From Aquimonas sp044377145 (GTDB taxonomy: Bacteria > Pseudomonadota > Gammaproteobacteria > Xanthomonadales > Xanthomonadaceae), in the NCBI RefSeq assembly GCF_044377145.1, contig NZ_JBILJQ010000020.1, positions 1 to 64,000 on the forward strand: DNA of 64,000 nt, given 5' to 3'. The notes beneath the pieces are model-generated. The model ran no database searches, was not told the DNA's origin, and saw only the letters and a list, made by a program, of their open reading frames with translations. Within the stretch, counting starts at the first letter, position 1, and each line of letters begins with the position of its first letter. A program made the position numbers and the translations under genes. Positions 1 through 12,261 of this stretch are shown piece after piece.

Positions 1-133
1 GCGCACATGCGCCCGCCACCGCCACGCCTCCGAACACGCCATCGACCGGTCCTCCGTTGGGGAAACCGGAGACGGTCGGGAGAATCAGGTAAGGAAGGTA
101 GGTGAGGTGGGCGGACGCTTACAATTCAACCGC

Positions 134-139
134 TATACT
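134..139 (+). promoter_or_regulatory. Possible -10 element upstream of the aldolase gene
   Basis: TATACT matches the sigma-70 -10 consensus at five of six positions and lies about 125 bases before the aldolase start. No convincing -35 box is seen 16-18 bases upstream, so this is only a candidate. Positions 1-133 hold no reading frame that I can support. Confidence 0.35.
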
Positions 140-264
140 TGCGTGACGGTCGCCACGCTTGCAGCTGTCCGACCACCCCCGATTTCCGTGCTGTCCTGTT
201 TGCGGGGCAGCGCACCGCCCACCCGCCATCGGCCAACCGCCGACGGTTGCCAACGGAGCCGTAT

Positions 265-1269
265 ATGAGCATCGAACATCTGGAAGACATCGCCCAGGCC
301 ATGGTTGCCCCGGGCAAGGGCATCATCGCGATCGACGAGTCGACCAACACCATCAAGAAGCGCTTCGAGTCGGTCGGGATCGAGAACACCGAGGAGCATC
401 GCCGCGCCTATCGCGAAATGCTGCTGACCACGCCCTCGTTGAACGAGCACATCTCCGGCGCGATCCTCTACGACGAAACCCTCCGCCAGGCGACCCGCGC
501 CGGTGTGCCGTTCTCCGAATACATGCTCAAGGCAGGCATCCTGCCCGGCATCAAGGTCGACAAGGGTACCCAATCGCTGGCCGGGTTCCCGGGCGAGCTG
601 ATCACCGAGGGCCTCGACGGGTTGCGCGATCGTTTGAAGGAGTACGCGCGGCTCGGCGCCAAGTTCGCCAAGTGGCGGGCGGTGATCACCATCAGCGAAG
701 ACACGCCCTCCGGTACCTGCATCGATGCCAACACCCATGCGCTGGCGCGCTATGCCGCGCTGTGCCAGGAGCAGGGCATCGTGCCGATGGTGGAACCCGA
801 GATCCTGATGGACGGCAGCCACGATATCGAAACCTGCTACGAAGTGACCGAGGCCACCCTGCGTTCGCTGTTCGGCGCACTGTATGAGCAGAACGTGCTG
901 ATCGAAGGCACCATCCTCAAGGCCAGCATGGTTCTGTCGGGTAAGGATTGCCCGGAACAGGCCAGCGTCGAGGAAGTGGCGCTGGCGACCCTGCGCTGCC
1001 TGAAGGCGTCGGTTCCGGCCAATCTGCCGGGCATCGTGTTCCTGTCGGGCGGCCAGAGTGACGAGAACGCCACCCTGCACCTGAACGCTATGAATGAGTT
1101 CGGCCACTCGCCGTGGCCGCTGAGCTTCTCCTACGGTCGGGCAATGCAGCAGGCCGCGCTGAAGATCTGGGCGCAGGACATGGCCGGCAACTATGCGGCG
1201 GCGCAGAACACCGTGTTCGAGCGCGCGCGCGCCAATGGCCTGGCCGCGCTGGGCGAATACGAAGGCTGA
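265..1269 (+). CDS. fba: Fructose-bisphosphate aldolase, class I
   Basis: Cleaves fructose 1,6-bisphosphate to dihydroxyacetone phosphate and glyceraldehyde 3-phosphate, or the reverse in gluconeogenesis, in the cytoplasm. The 334-residue product has the class I (Schiff-base, metal-independent) signature: PGKGIIAIDEST near residue 16, FAKWRAV near residue 134, the Schiff-base lysine in EGTILKASM (about K219), and LSGGQSDENAT near residue 275. The ATG at 265 begins at the conserved MSIEHLEDIAQ; the frame is open further upstream, but that part has no family similarity. A clear terminator follows the stop, so the gene ends its own transcript. Confidence 0.96.
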   Translation: MSIEHLEDIAQAMVAPGKGIIAIDESTNTIKKRFESVGIENTEEHRRAYREMLLTTPSLNEHISGAILYDETLRQATRAGVPFSEYMLKAGILPGIKVDKGTQSLAGFPGELITEGLDGLRDRLKEYARLGAKFAKWRAVITISEDTPSGTCIDANTHALARYAALCQEQGIVPMVEPEILMDGSHDIETCYEVTEATLRSLFGALYEQNVLIEGTILKASMVLSGKDCPEQASVEEVALATLRCLKASVPANLPGIVFLSGGQSDENATLHLNAMNEFGHSPWPLSFSYGRAMQQAALKIWAQDMAGNYAAAQNTVFERARANGLAALGEYEG

Positions 1270-1293
1270 GTCTGCGCCTCAAGTTGTCCACGC

Positions 1294-1324
1294 GAACGCC
1301 GGCCCTTGCGCCGGCGTTCTTTTT
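1294..1324 (+). terminator. Rho-independent terminator of the aldolase gene
   Basis: A perfect 10-bp stem (GAACGCCGGC / GCCGGCGTTC) with a 6-base loop is followed directly by five T residues, 24 bases after the aldolase stop. Confidence 0.92.
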
Positions 1325-1487
1325 GCTGCGGCGCAGCGAGGTGATTTGTTCGAGCCTCGACTGAAGTCGAATGGAAGCGATCCTCCGAGTCTGGCTGCAT
1401 AGGTGCAGAGGCCTGCTGAGCGAGCTCCACGGTGCAGGCCTTGCATGCAACGTCGGTTGCCACCTTTCCCTGCCCGAGCCTATCGAC

Positions 1488-3194
1488 ATGTCAGAGTCTG
1501 TATCGCTCGCTGAGCTCGACCTTCTGCAACTGCCAATCCCGCTGGCTGTGGTCACCGCAGACCGACGCGTGCAGGGCTGCACACCGGCATTCGCCCAGAT
1601 TCTGGGTAAGGCGCCCGCAGCCTTCGCAGGGCAGGCACTGGCGGCACTCGGCATGGCCGACAGCGTCTGTGGCGAACAGGCGGTGCGGGTGGAATCCGGC
1701 GTGGCGGTGCCCTTGCTGGTGCAACCCTGGAACGGCGCTTGGCTGATCGTGCCGGCGCCGGCCGCGCGTGCTGGCAGTCGAGAGCTGCTAAGCGTGTTGG
1801 CAGGACAACTGCAGGCCTGTGATCTGAACTTGCCGGCGCTCGATCCGATGCTGAGCGATCACTCCAGCCTGCCGTCGATCAAGGCCGGACTCGGCAATCT
1901 TTCGGAAGCATTGCGCCAAGCTGTACTGCTGGTGCGCCAGGTCGCCGCCGAAGTGCCCAAGCTCAATGCCGGCAGCGCGCAGGTCGGCGCCTCTTCGGAA
2001 TCACAGGACGCCGCGCTCGCCGAAGCGCTGGGCTCCGCAGCTGCGCTGCGCGAAGGATTGAAGGCCGCCGCTGATGCTCTCGATGCGGTGCGCGGCATGG
2101 CCGATGAAGCTGGCGCTTTGGCGGGCAACGGCACCCGCATTGCTGATGCTTTCAACCGCACCATGCAGGAGGTCCAGGACAGCACCAAGCGCGCCGATGC
2201 GATCGTCCAGACCATCGATGCGGTTGTGATGCAGACCAATATCCTGTCGATCAATGCCGGCATCGAGGCCGCCCGTGCAGGTGACGCCGGGCGTGGCTTC
2301 GGGGTTGTTGCGCGTGAGATTCGCGCGCTGTCGGAACGCACTGCGGGCGCGGCCCGCGACGTTCGCGCCACCTTGGGCGAAATCCATCAGCGCATTGCTG
2401 AGGGTCTGCGCCAGGCCGGCGAAACCGGTAGCGCCCTGGCGAGCGTGGTCGAGCTGATGGGCCGCGCTGGAGGAGCGATGCGCGACGGGGCCTCGCGCGT
2501 GCTCGCGCGCAGCAGTGATGTCGTCGCACTTGAGCAACTGATGCTGGGCGTGTCGGCGGAAGCGGCGCACAACCTCGATGCGGTTGCCTCCATGCTCCAG
2601 GTCAGCACCCGGATGGCCGGCCAGATCGGAATTCTGGACGACTGCGTCGGTCTGTTCCGCCTCAGCGGTGATCCGCTTTCCGAGCCACGCCACGCACGTG
2701 CACTGGAGCTGGCGCGCACAGCCTCGGCGGAAGCCGGCAAGGCGTTGGAATCGCTGCTGCTCAAGCGGAGCCTGTCCGAGGAGTCGCTGTTCACAACCGA
2801 CTACATCCCGATCGCGCGGACCGACCCGCCGAAGCACTCTACGGCGTTTGATGGTCGCTGCGATGAAGTACTTCCAGCCGTGCAGGAGCCCGTGTTGGCC
2901 GCAGCGCCGTGGGCGGTGTACGCCATCTGCGCCAACCGCGATGGTTATGTGCCTACCCATAACCATCGCTTCTGTCAGCCGCTGACCGGCGACCCGAAGC
3001 TTGATCTGGCTCACAACCGCACCAAGCGGATCTTCAGTGATCGCGTGGGGCGCAGCGTTGGTGCGCACACCGAGCCCTATCTGCTGCAGGTCTATCGTCG
3101 CGATACCGGCCAGATCATGTTCGACATCTCGGTGCCGATCCGAGTCGGCGGGCGACATTGGGGCGGCTTCCGTATCGGCTATGCGCTGACCTGA
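1488..3194 (+). CDS. Soluble methyl-accepting chemotaxis-like protein
   Basis: Predicted cytoplasmic chemoreceptor of 568 residues without membrane segments. Residues about 10-85 look like a degenerate PAS fold. A helical signalling region follows, with the conserved hairpin tip MQTNILSINAGIEAARAG and GFGVVAREIRALSERTAG near residues 245-285, where CheA/CheW bind in this family. The last ~90 residues form a distinct domain with YVPTHNHRF, NRTKRIFSDRVG and GRHWGGFRIGY, seen at the C-terminus of many bacterial chemoreceptors. The start chosen is ATG 1488 (MSESVSLAELD); upstream codons in the open frame look non-coding. No chemotaxis kinase gene is nearby, so its ligand and pathway are unknown. 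Confidence 0.85.
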   Translation: MSESVSLAELDLLQLPIPLAVVTADRRVQGCTPAFAQILGKAPAAFAGQALAALGMADSVCGEQAVRVESGVAVPLLVQPWNGAWLIVPAPAARAGSRELLSVLAGQLQACDLNLPALDPMLSDHSSLPSIKAGLGNLSEALRQAVLLVRQVAAEVPKLNAGSAQVGASSESQDAALAEALGSAAALREGLKAAADALDAVRGMADEAGALAGNGTRIADAFNRTMQEVQDSTKRADAIVQTIDAVVMQTNILSINAGIEAARAGDAGRGFGVVAREIRALSERTAGAARDVRATLGEIHQRIAEGLRQAGETGSALASVVELMGRAGGAMRDGASRVLARSSDVVALEQLMLGVSAEAAHNLDAVASMLQVSTRMAGQIGILDDCVGLFRLSGDPLSEPRHARALELARTASAEAGKALESLLLKRSLSEESLFTTDYIPIARTDPPKHSTAFDGRCDEVLPAVQEPVLAAAPWAVYAICANRDGYVPTHNHRFCQPLTGDPKLDLAHNRTKRIFSDRVGRSVGAHTEPYLLQVYRRDTGQIMFDISVPIRVGGRHWGGFRIGYALT

Positions 3195-3247
3195 GCACAG
3201 TGGCGCGGCTACAATCGCCGACGAAAAACCACTGCGGAGACTGCGTC

Positions 3248-4495
3248 ATGCGCCCACATCGAGGTCCGGCGATCGCACTCGCGCTTGCTGCGGCGCTAGC
3301 GTCGTGGTCGGCAGCAGCTGCCGGACCTGCGGCACTGGCGATGCTGCCGGGCCGTTCTGCTCCGAGCCTGCAGGCCGCCGACCAAGCGCAGGCAGTGCAA
3401 GTCAGAACCGATGTCTTTGCCGCGGCACCCGATCGACTGCACCTGCAGTTGCCCGGGGGCGAAGTGTGGGCCTACACACGCGCGCTGGAGCGGCATACCG
3501 ATCAGCGCTTCAGCTGGCACGGCAGCCTGGATGCCGATGGCCAGCAGCCAATCGTGATCAGCGTGGCGGGCGACAGCGTGGCCGGATTTCTGAGCATGCC
3601 AGATGGCATGTGGGAAATCGTGCCCGGCGCGTATGCACGCGAAGCCTGGCTGATCAAGCTTGAAGACCAGCGTCTGCCCGGCTGCGCAGGCGCCGTCACC
3701 GATGAGGGCGGTGCTGAAGCGCCTGCAGAGTTTTCGCCAGCGGAGGCTGCGGGCGTTGTTGACGGTGGGGAGCAGATCGATGTGCTGCTGTTCTACACCG
3801 CGGCCGCGCAAACCGCCGCCGGCAGCGCGAACGCTATCCGCGCGCAGGCGCAGGCAGCCGTGGACGCCGCCAACACCGCGTTCGCCAATAGCGCCATGCG
3901 GATGCGTTTCCGCGCCGTGGGCATCGAGTTGCTGGAAGGGTGGGAGGAGACCGCCGATTCTGGCGGCGCCGAACTGTCGCGGTTCAGGTCAAATGCGACG
4001 GCGCTTGCCCGTCGCGATGCCACCCGCGCCGACATGGTCAGCTTGATGGTTGCCAATCTCGCTGGCGGCTGTGGGATCGGCTACGTCATGCGCAATGTGG
4101 GCGCTGGCTTTGCGGGCAGTGCGTTCCAGATTACCGACCGCGATTGCGCCGTGGGCAACCTCAGCTGGGCTCATGAGCACGGCCACAACATGGGCTTCGA
4201 GCATGACCCGGCGAATGGCGCCACGCCGGCGACCGCGTCCCGGCCGTGGTCGTTCGGCCACTACGTCGACGGGCAGGGCAGTCAATCCTTTCGGACCGTG
4301 ATGTCCTATGCGTGCCCGGCTGGCGGGTGCACGCGGCGGGCCTACTTCTCCAACCCGCTGGTGACGTTCAACGGCTTCGCCACCGGCGTGGCGGACCAGC
4401 GTGACAATGCGCGTACCGGCGATGAAGTGGCGGATGTCGTTGCCAACTTCCGCCTGGCCTTGCGCGATTTCAGCGATGGTTTCGAGTCGCGCTGA
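3248..4495 (+). CDS. Secreted reprolysin-like zinc metalloprotease
   Basis: Predicted 415-residue exported protease. An N-terminal signal peptide (ALALAAALASWSAAAA) is followed by a propeptide-like region and then a metzincin domain from about residue 180. The zinc site is HEHGHNMGFEHD (HExxHxxGxxHD; about residue 308), and VMSY about 45 residues later fits the Met-turn. The start ATG 3248 places the signal peptide at the N-terminus. The protein ends in DFSDGFESR, a short acidic-aromatic tail discussed in the findings. A type II secretion operon lies further along the window, and such proteases are typical clients of that pathway; this link is inference. Confidence 0.85.
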   Translation: MRPHRGPAIALALAAALASWSAAAAGPAALAMLPGRSAPSLQAADQAQAVQVRTDVFAAAPDRLHLQLPGGEVWAYTRALERHTDQRFSWHGSLDADGQQPIVISVAGDSVAGFLSMPDGMWEIVPGAYAREAWLIKLEDQRLPGCAGAVTDEGGAEAPAEFSPAEAAGVVDGGEQIDVLLFYTAAAQTAAGSANAIRAQAQAAVDAANTAFANSAMRMRFRAVGIELLEGWEETADSGGAELSRFRSNATALARRDATRADMVSLMVANLAGGCGIGYVMRNVGAGFAGSAFQITDRDCAVGNLSWAHEHGHNMGFEHDPANGATPATASRPWSFGHYVDGQGSQSFRTVMSYACPAGGCTRRAYFSNPLVTFNGFATGVADQRDNARTGDEVADVVANFRLALRDFSDGFESR

Positions 4496-4603
4496 ACTGC
4501 GCTCGCTGCCTTTGATCCGCCGGCATCCGAACGACGGCGGGACTCGGTTCAGCGCTTGGCAGGGGCGTGCTGTGTGATCTGCCTGCTGTACCGGCCTGGA
4601 GCA

Positions 4604-6616
4604 TCACGGCCCAGCCGCTGCCGCCGGCGTACAGGTGAATCCGCGTGAGCCGCGCTCGGTGCGGCCTTCAAGTCGCGCCAGCAGTGAGCCGGCGCGGCCG
4701 TCCAGACGCCAGTCGTAGATCAAGCTGAAGGCCATCACCCGCGCGACGTACTCGCGGGTTTCGTGGAAGGGGACGGTTTCCAGCCACAGGATCGTGTCGT
4801 CGAGCAGCGGCGCGGTCTGCGGGCGCGCCTGCCGCCACCGCGCCACCGCCGCCGGACCGGCGTTGTAGGCCGCCGTCGCGAGCCCTGGTTGTCCGTCGTG
4901 CGCGTCCAGCATCTCGCGCAGATACGCGGTGCCGAGCTCGATGTTGAGGATCGGATTGTGTAGCGACTGCGCGCCGCTGAAGCTGTTGCCCAGGCCGCGC
5001 GCGGTCTGTTGCGCGGTGGTCGGCAGCAGCTGCATCAGTCCGCGCGCATCGGCGGGGGAGCGGGCGCCACTCATCCAGCTGCTCTCCGCGCGGATCAAGC
5101 CGGCCACCCAGGCCGGGTGCAGCCGGTGACGCCTCGCCTGGCTGCGCAGGGCACCCGCGTGTGGCAGCGGGAAGCGCTGCCCGTAGTAGCGCATGCCGTC
5201 ACCGCTGCCCAGTGTTTGTGCCGCGCGATCGTTCCAACCGCGGGCAAGGGCTGCCTCTACCGCCAGCGCCTGCTCTGGCAACGGTGCGTCGCGCAGCGCT
5301 GCAGTCCACTCCTGCGCTGCCCAGCCGGGACGTCCGAGTTGGTACAGGTCCAGCGCTCGCACCAAGCCGGCGTTGGTGGCGACCCGGTGGCGCGTGGCAC
5401 GCTCGGTCGGTGGTTCAAGCACACACAGGTGGTAGTCGCGATCAAGCAGGTCAGCGGCCAGGAAGCCGTGGAAGTTCGCCTCGACCGCGGCCTGCACCAG
5501 CAGTGCCTGCGCACGCTCGGCATCGCCCTGCTGATGCCGCAGGCGCGACTCGATCAGGCGCCAGCGCGCAGAGTCGCGCTGACTGCCCGGCATCGAGGCC
5601 AGCGCGGCGAGTGCGCCGGAGGCATCGCGCTGGGCCAGCCGTTCGCGCACCTGCCATTCGTGCAGGCGCGCATCGAACGCGCTGGCCGGCACGCGGGCGA
5701 AGCGATCCGCGGCCTCCGGCAGATAGCTCGCAGCGCTCCATAGCGCGATCGTGTTGCGCAGGCGTCCGCTGCGCTCAAGCTCCAGCTTGAGCGGTGTCTG
5801 CAGACTCTCCAGCAGCGCTTCGGCGGCGGCTGGATCAGCCTGCGCCAACCGCTCCAGCCCGGCCTCTACGGCCGCGCGGGTACGTGGCGTCGAGGGCCAA
5901 CTGCTCGCCACTGCGGACGGACGCTCGATGAACAGCGCTTCGGCCTCAACCTGGGTCCGCAGGCCGGCGTCGAGCCGACGCGCCAGAAAGCGCATCAGGC
6001 CGGCGTTACCGCGCTCGGCGGCGCGCTCGATCCGCAGCAGCACGCGCGCGGTGTCCAGACGGCCGAAGCCACGCAACGCGCCAAGCACCGGGTCGCAAGT
6101 GACGGGCAGCGATTCGCCGCTGTCCCACAGCGCCAGCGCGTCATCGATTGCAGTCGCGTCGGTGCCCAACGCGAAGCGCGCGGTCAGCGCGTGGCAGCGC
6201 AGATCCGGATCGGCCGCACTGACGATGCCGTCGTCAAGCTGGCGGAAGCCGGCCCAGTCTTCGCGCTTGGCCAGCACAGGCAGGGCGAGCCGCCGCAGCG
6301 CCTGTGCGGCGGGTTGGCCGGCATGGCGATCAACGAAGTCAGTCGCGGCAGATCCGCGCAGTGAAGCGGGGTGCCGACGAAGGTAGCTGATTTCGATCCA
6401 CGGCCACAGCGGATCGCTGCCATGGCGTCGACGCAGCGCGTTGAGCTCGCTGGCGCTGGCGCGTTCGACCTCGGCCAGCGCGACCCGTAGCGTGGCGATG
6501 CGAGCGGTGTTGGCGGCGCTGTCCGCACGGCTGTCGACGGGGATCACCGTCAGCATTGCCGCCAGCATCAGCAGTGCAGGCGCCAGCTGCCTGCGCAGTA
6601 GCGAGAACTTCAACAT
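4604..6616 (-). CDS. slt: Soluble lytic murein transglycosylase
   Basis: Periplasmic enzyme that cleaves the MurNAc-GlcNAc bond in peptidoglycan to give 1,6-anhydro products. The 670-residue protein starts with a signal peptide (LAPALLMLAAMLTVIP). It has a long alpha-helical superhelix region (about residues 40-480), as in Slt70, and a C-terminal lysozyme-like domain with the catalytic glutamate in IRAESSWMSG (about residue 510), then ARGLMQLLP and the AYNAGP motif. Length and domain order match the Slt70 family. It is transcribed alone, divergently from the TauE-type gene. Confidence 0.92.
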   Translation of the reverse strand: MLKFSLLRRQLAPALLMLAAMLTVIPVDSRADSAANTARIATLRVALAEVERASASELNALRRRHGSDPLWPWIEISYLRRHPASLRGSAATDFVDRHAGQPAAQALRRLALPVLAKREDWAGFRQLDDGIVSAADPDLRCHALTARFALGTDATAIDDALALWDSGESLPVTCDPVLGALRGFGRLDTARVLLRIERAAERGNAGLMRFLARRLDAGLRTQVEAEALFIERPSAVASSWPSTPRTRAAVEAGLERLAQADPAAAEALLESLQTPLKLELERSGRLRNTIALWSAASYLPEAADRFARVPASAFDARLHEWQVRERLAQRDASGALAALASMPGSQRDSARWRLIESRLRHQQGDAERAQALLVQAAVEANFHGFLAADLLDRDYHLCVLEPPTERATRHRVATNAGLVRALDLYQLGRPGWAAQEWTAALRDAPLPEQALAVEAALARGWNDRAAQTLGSGDGMRYYGQRFPLPHAGALRSQARRHRLHPAWVAGLIRAESSWMSGARSPADARGLMQLLPTTAQQTARGLGNSFSGAQSLHNPILNIELGTAYLREMLDAHDGQPGLATAAYNAGPAAVARWRQARPQTAPLLDDTILWLETVPFHETREYVARVMAFSLIYDWRLDGRAGSLLARLEGRTERGSRGFTCTPAAAAGP

Positions 6617-6715
6617 TCCATGTCGTCCGCAGTGAGGGGAGATCGATCGATCGCGCGATGAAGTCTCAGCGCGCTGCTGCTAAGTTGCAGGCCGGACAAG
6701 ACTAGCAAGCCACGC

Positions 6716-7507
6716 ATGAACATGCTTTTTCTCTACCTCGCGCTGGGCGCAAGCGCCGGCCTGCTGGCCGGCCTGCTCGGCGTGGGCGGTGGTCTCGTCA
6801 TCGTCGCTGCGCTGGCTTGGCTGTTGCCAACGCAGGGCGTACCGGCCGGCCAGGTCATGCACGTGGCACTGGCGACTTCCTTGGCCAGCATCGTGCTGAC
6901 CGGCCTGTCGTCGGCGCGCGCGCATGCCGGCCGCGGCAGCGTGCTGTGGCCGACCGTGTGGCGGCTGGTCCCCGGGCTGATCATCGGTGGCGTTGTCGGT
7001 GCGATGTTCGCCGCCAGCCTGGCCAGTGAAACCCTGCGCTATGTGGTGGCCGGCTTCTGTCTTCTGGCCGGCACGCAGTTGGCCTTCGGCACCCCGCGCG
7101 CGAAGGTCGAGCGCAGCGATGCTCCCGTTTCCGCCTGGTTGACGGCCGCGGGTGGGGCTATCGGTGCGCTGGCGGCGGTGGTCGGTATCGGCGGCGGCAG
7201 CCTCACGGTGCCGATGTTGGTCTGGCTGGGCGTGCGCCCGGTGCGTGCGGTGGGCACGTCCAGCGCCTGCGGGGTTGCGATCGCCCTGTCGAGCGCCGCC
7301 AGCTACGCCCTGCTGGTGCCATCTGCACCGCTTCTGCCGGGCAGTGTCGGCTACGTGTATCTGCCGGCCGCGTTCGGCATCGCCCTGGCCTCCGTGCTAC
7401 TTGCGCCCGCCGGCGCACGGCTCGCGCATCGGCTCACGGGCCCGGCATTGAAGCGCGTGTTTGCCGTCTTCCTCTACCTGGTCGGAGTCTCTCTTCTGGT
7501 GGGCTGA
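6716..7507 (+). CDS. TauE/SafE-family membrane permease
   Basis: Predicted inner-membrane protein of 263 residues with about eight hydrophobic segments arranged as two similar halves. Each half carries the family's glycine-rich motif: AGLLGVGGGLVIV near residue 20 and AVVGIGGGSLTVPML near residue 160. The family is linked to export of sulfite, sulfoacetate or other sulfur compounds or organic anions; the substrate here cannot be read from the sequence. No sulfur-metabolism gene is adjacent. Confidence 0.88.
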   Translation: MNMLFLYLALGASAGLLAGLLGVGGGLVIVAALAWLLPTQGVPAGQVMHVALATSLASIVLTGLSSARAHAGRGSVLWPTVWRLVPGLIIGGVVGAMFAASLASETLRYVVAGFCLLAGTQLAFGTPRAKVERSDAPVSAWLTAAGGAIGALAAVVGIGGGSLTVPMLVWLGVRPVRAVGTSSACGVAIALSSAASYALLVPSAPLLPGSVGYVYLPAAFGIALASVLLAPAGARLAHRLTGPALKRVFAVFLYLVGVSLLVG

Positions 7508-7531
7508 GAGTGCTGCGCAGCATGACTGCAC

Positions 7532-7560
7532 TTGCGAAAACGTTACGGGTTATTTACAAA
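7532..7560 (+). promoter_or_regulatory. Candidate sigma-70 promoter of the TonB-dependent receptor gene
   Basis: TTGCGA (7532-7537) and TACAAA (7555-7560) are spaced by 17 bases and lie about 80 bases before the start codon. Between them lies AAAACGTTACG, whose right half resembles LacI-family operators controlling TonB receptor loci in this order. That similarity is weak and inferred. Confidence 0.4.
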
Positions 7561-7639
7561 TCGCACCGCGTCGTATCCGGTCGGGGGAGCTGGCGACGCG
7601 ATCCGGCGCGCACCCGCGTCATCATCCACTAGGGGAGTC

Positions 7640-10489
<2,850 letters not shown>

Positions 10490-10537
10490 GCGGCGGTTGA
10501 CCGCGCCGATGCAGGCACGGCGGCTCAGTCTTACCCC

Positions 10538-10576
10538 GACAGGCCCCGCCTTCAGCGGGGCCTGTCGCATTTTTTT
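10538..10576 (+). terminator. Rho-independent terminator of the TonB receptor gene
   Basis: A perfect 12-bp stem (GACAGGCCCCGC / GCGGGGCCTGTC) with a 5-base loop is followed by seven T residues. It ends seven bases before the stop codon of the convergent dsbA gene. Confidence 0.93.
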
Positions 10577-10582
10577 GGGGCG

Positions 10583-11242
10583 TCAGTTCTTGACTTCTGC
10601 CAGCGCGGCGCGCTCGCGGGCGATCAGGGCGTCGGTGACTTCAAGCTGGCGGGCGAAACCGCCGGCTTGACGCAAGCCGACCCGATAGCGGCCGTTGATG
10701 ATCAGCTCCGGTGTGCCGGTGGTGCCGAAGTTCTGCGCGGTTTGACGCGCCCGCGCCAGCTGGGCGTTGACGGCGAAGCTGTTCATGGTCGCGAGGAAAG
10801 ATTCGCGGTCGGCGCCGAGCTCGGCATACAGGTCAGCCACCCCCTCGGCGCTGGTGATCACCCGGCGCTCGGTGTGCAGCACCTTGAACACTGCGGAGTG
10901 GGTGGTATCGAGCAGGCCGAGTGCTTTCGCGGCGAAGTGGGCGCGTGCGTAGGTATCCCAGGCGCCGCCGAAGGCCGCGGGCAGATAGCGGAACTCGACG
11001 TCATCACCGAGCTTGGGCTTCCAGCTGTCGACCAGCGGCTGCATGCTGGCGCAGGCGCCGCAGGTATAGCCGAACACCTCGATGACTTCGATCTTGCCGG
11101 CCGCGGCCGTCGTCGGAACCGGCGGCTCGATCAGGTCGTAGTCGCGCCCTGCCTGCAGGTCGGACACTGGATCGGCGATCTGGGCCTGGCTCTGGAAAGC
11201 GCTGGCGCACAGCAGCAGGGCGGTGGCGATACGAAGAATCAT
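10583..11242 (-). CDS. dsbA: Thiol:disulfide interchange protein DsbA, CGAC variant
   Basis: Periplasmic oxidoreductase that introduces disulfide bonds into exported proteins. It has 219 residues, a signal peptide cleaved near QSQA, a thioredoxin-like half with the redox pair C61-G-A-C64 in VFGYTCGACAS, a helical insertion, and the cis-proline loop GTTGTPELI. Classical DsbA has CPHC; CGAC implies a different redox potential (inference). The start is ATG 11242, the first codon giving a signal peptide; the open frame continues upstream without similarity. It is the last gene of a dsbA - nuclease - dsbA group on this strand. Confidence 0.9.
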   Translation of the reverse strand: MILRIATALLLCASAFQSQAQIADPVSDLQAGRDYDLIEPPVPTTAAAGKIEVIEVFGYTCGACASMQPLVDSWKPKLGDDVEFRYLPAAFGGAWDTYARAHFAAKALGLLDTTHSAVFKVLHTERRVITSAEGVADLYAELGADRESFLATMNSFAVNAQLARARQTAQNFGTTGTPELIINGRYRVGLRQAGGFARQLEVTDALIARERAALAEVKN

Positions 11243-11382
11243 GAGAGGTATCCGTCGGCTGGATCGACGCGGGCTGCGCCGAGCGAAGCTCCCAGACTGC
11301 CGGACCCCACGCAAGTTCAACCTGCAGCTTGATCCGTCACCTCGTTGGCGGTGGATTGCCGCTGCGCAACGGGTTTCGGCGT

Positions 11383-12261
11383 CTACAGCTGGCCGCCGAC
11401 TTCGATCTCGGCCGCGACCGGCACGTGATCGGCTGGCGCGCCTTCCAGCAGCCAACGACGGCTGACCTGGATGCCGGCAGAGACCAGGATATGGTCGATC
11501 GCCCGTTTCGGGCGCCAGCTCGGAAAGCTGAGCAGGATGTCATCGGGCGGCTGCAGTCGGGTTCGCCGATACAGCAGCTGCATCTCCGAGCACAGCGGCT
11601 CGCAGTTGAAGTCGCCCATCAGCACCGCCTGTGGTGCGTCTTCGATCAACTCGGCGATAAAGGCCAGCTGTGCCAGCCGCGACTTCACGCCCAGCGAGAG
11701 GTGGGCCACGACCACCACCAGCTCATCGGCACCCGTCCCGTAGCGCGCCAGCAGCGCGCCGCGGCCGGGGATGCGACCGGGCAGCGGGTGGTCGATGACC
11801 TCGGTCGGTTCCGGTCGGCTCAGCAGGGCATTGGCGCTGGTGGCGATGCCGCCCATGCGCCGGTTCGGCTGATGGCTCCAGAACGGAAAGCGCGCGCGTT
11901 CGGCCAGGTAGTGGGTCTGGTTGACGAAGCCGGAGCGCAGAGAACCGGGATCGGCTTCCTGCAGTCCGACCAGATCGAAGCCGCGCGCCATGCCGGCCAG
12001 GGCATCGAGATTGCCGCGCTTCTCGCGATGCGGCAGCACATGTGTCCACGGCCGGGTCACGTAGTCGCTGTAGCGATCGGTGCGCGCGCCGGCCTGGATA
12101 TTGGCGCTCAGCACCCTCAGCCGGGTCGTGATCGGCGTGGGCGAGGGCGCAGACGCAACGGCCCCGGGCGCGGGTGCGACCGGGGCCGTGGATGGGAGCG
12201 GCGAGGCAGCTGGCGGATCAGTTCGCCGCAACGGCGGCGCGCTCCTTGGCGACCAGCGCAT
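11383..12261 (-). CDS. Endonuclease/exonuclease/phosphatase-fold protein
   Basis: A 292-residue member of the EEP superfamily (DNase I, AP endonuclease and inositol phosphatase fold). Metal and catalytic motifs are present: VLSANIQAG near residue 50, GLQEAD near residue 100, VVAHLSLG near residue 185, MGDFNCEP near residue 215, AIDHILVS near residue 255 and the final DHVPVAAEI. The N-terminal ~45 residues are proline/alanine rich. The substrate (nucleic acid or phosphoester) cannot be determined. The start is uncertain: ATG 12261 overlaps the upstream dsbA by 44 bases, and TTG 12231 is an alternative. The overlap suggests co-transcription with dsbA. Confidence 0.85.
   Translation of the reverse strand: MRWSPRSAPPLRRTDPPAASPLPSTAPVAPAPGAVASAPSPTPITTRLRVLSANIQAGARTDRYSDYVTRPWTHVLPHREKRGNLDALAGMARGFDLVGLQEADPGSLRSGFVNQTHYLAERARFPFWSHQPNRRMGGIATSANALLSRPEPTEVIDHPLPGRIPGRGALLARYGTGADELVVVVAHLSLGVKSRLAQLAFIAELIEDAPQAVLMGDFNCEPLCSEMQLLYRRTRLQPPDDILLSFPSWRPKRAIDHILVSAGIQVSRRWLLEGAPADHVPVAAEIEVGGQL

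Noticed and set aside
1..120. Possible end of an upstream gene
   Set aside because: Frames on both strands are short, and none shows recognisable protein sequence.
133..1107. 324-codon minus-strand frame opposite the aldolase gene
   Set aside because: The aldolase frame carries the catalytic motifs; the opposite frame has none and ends at no sensible signal.
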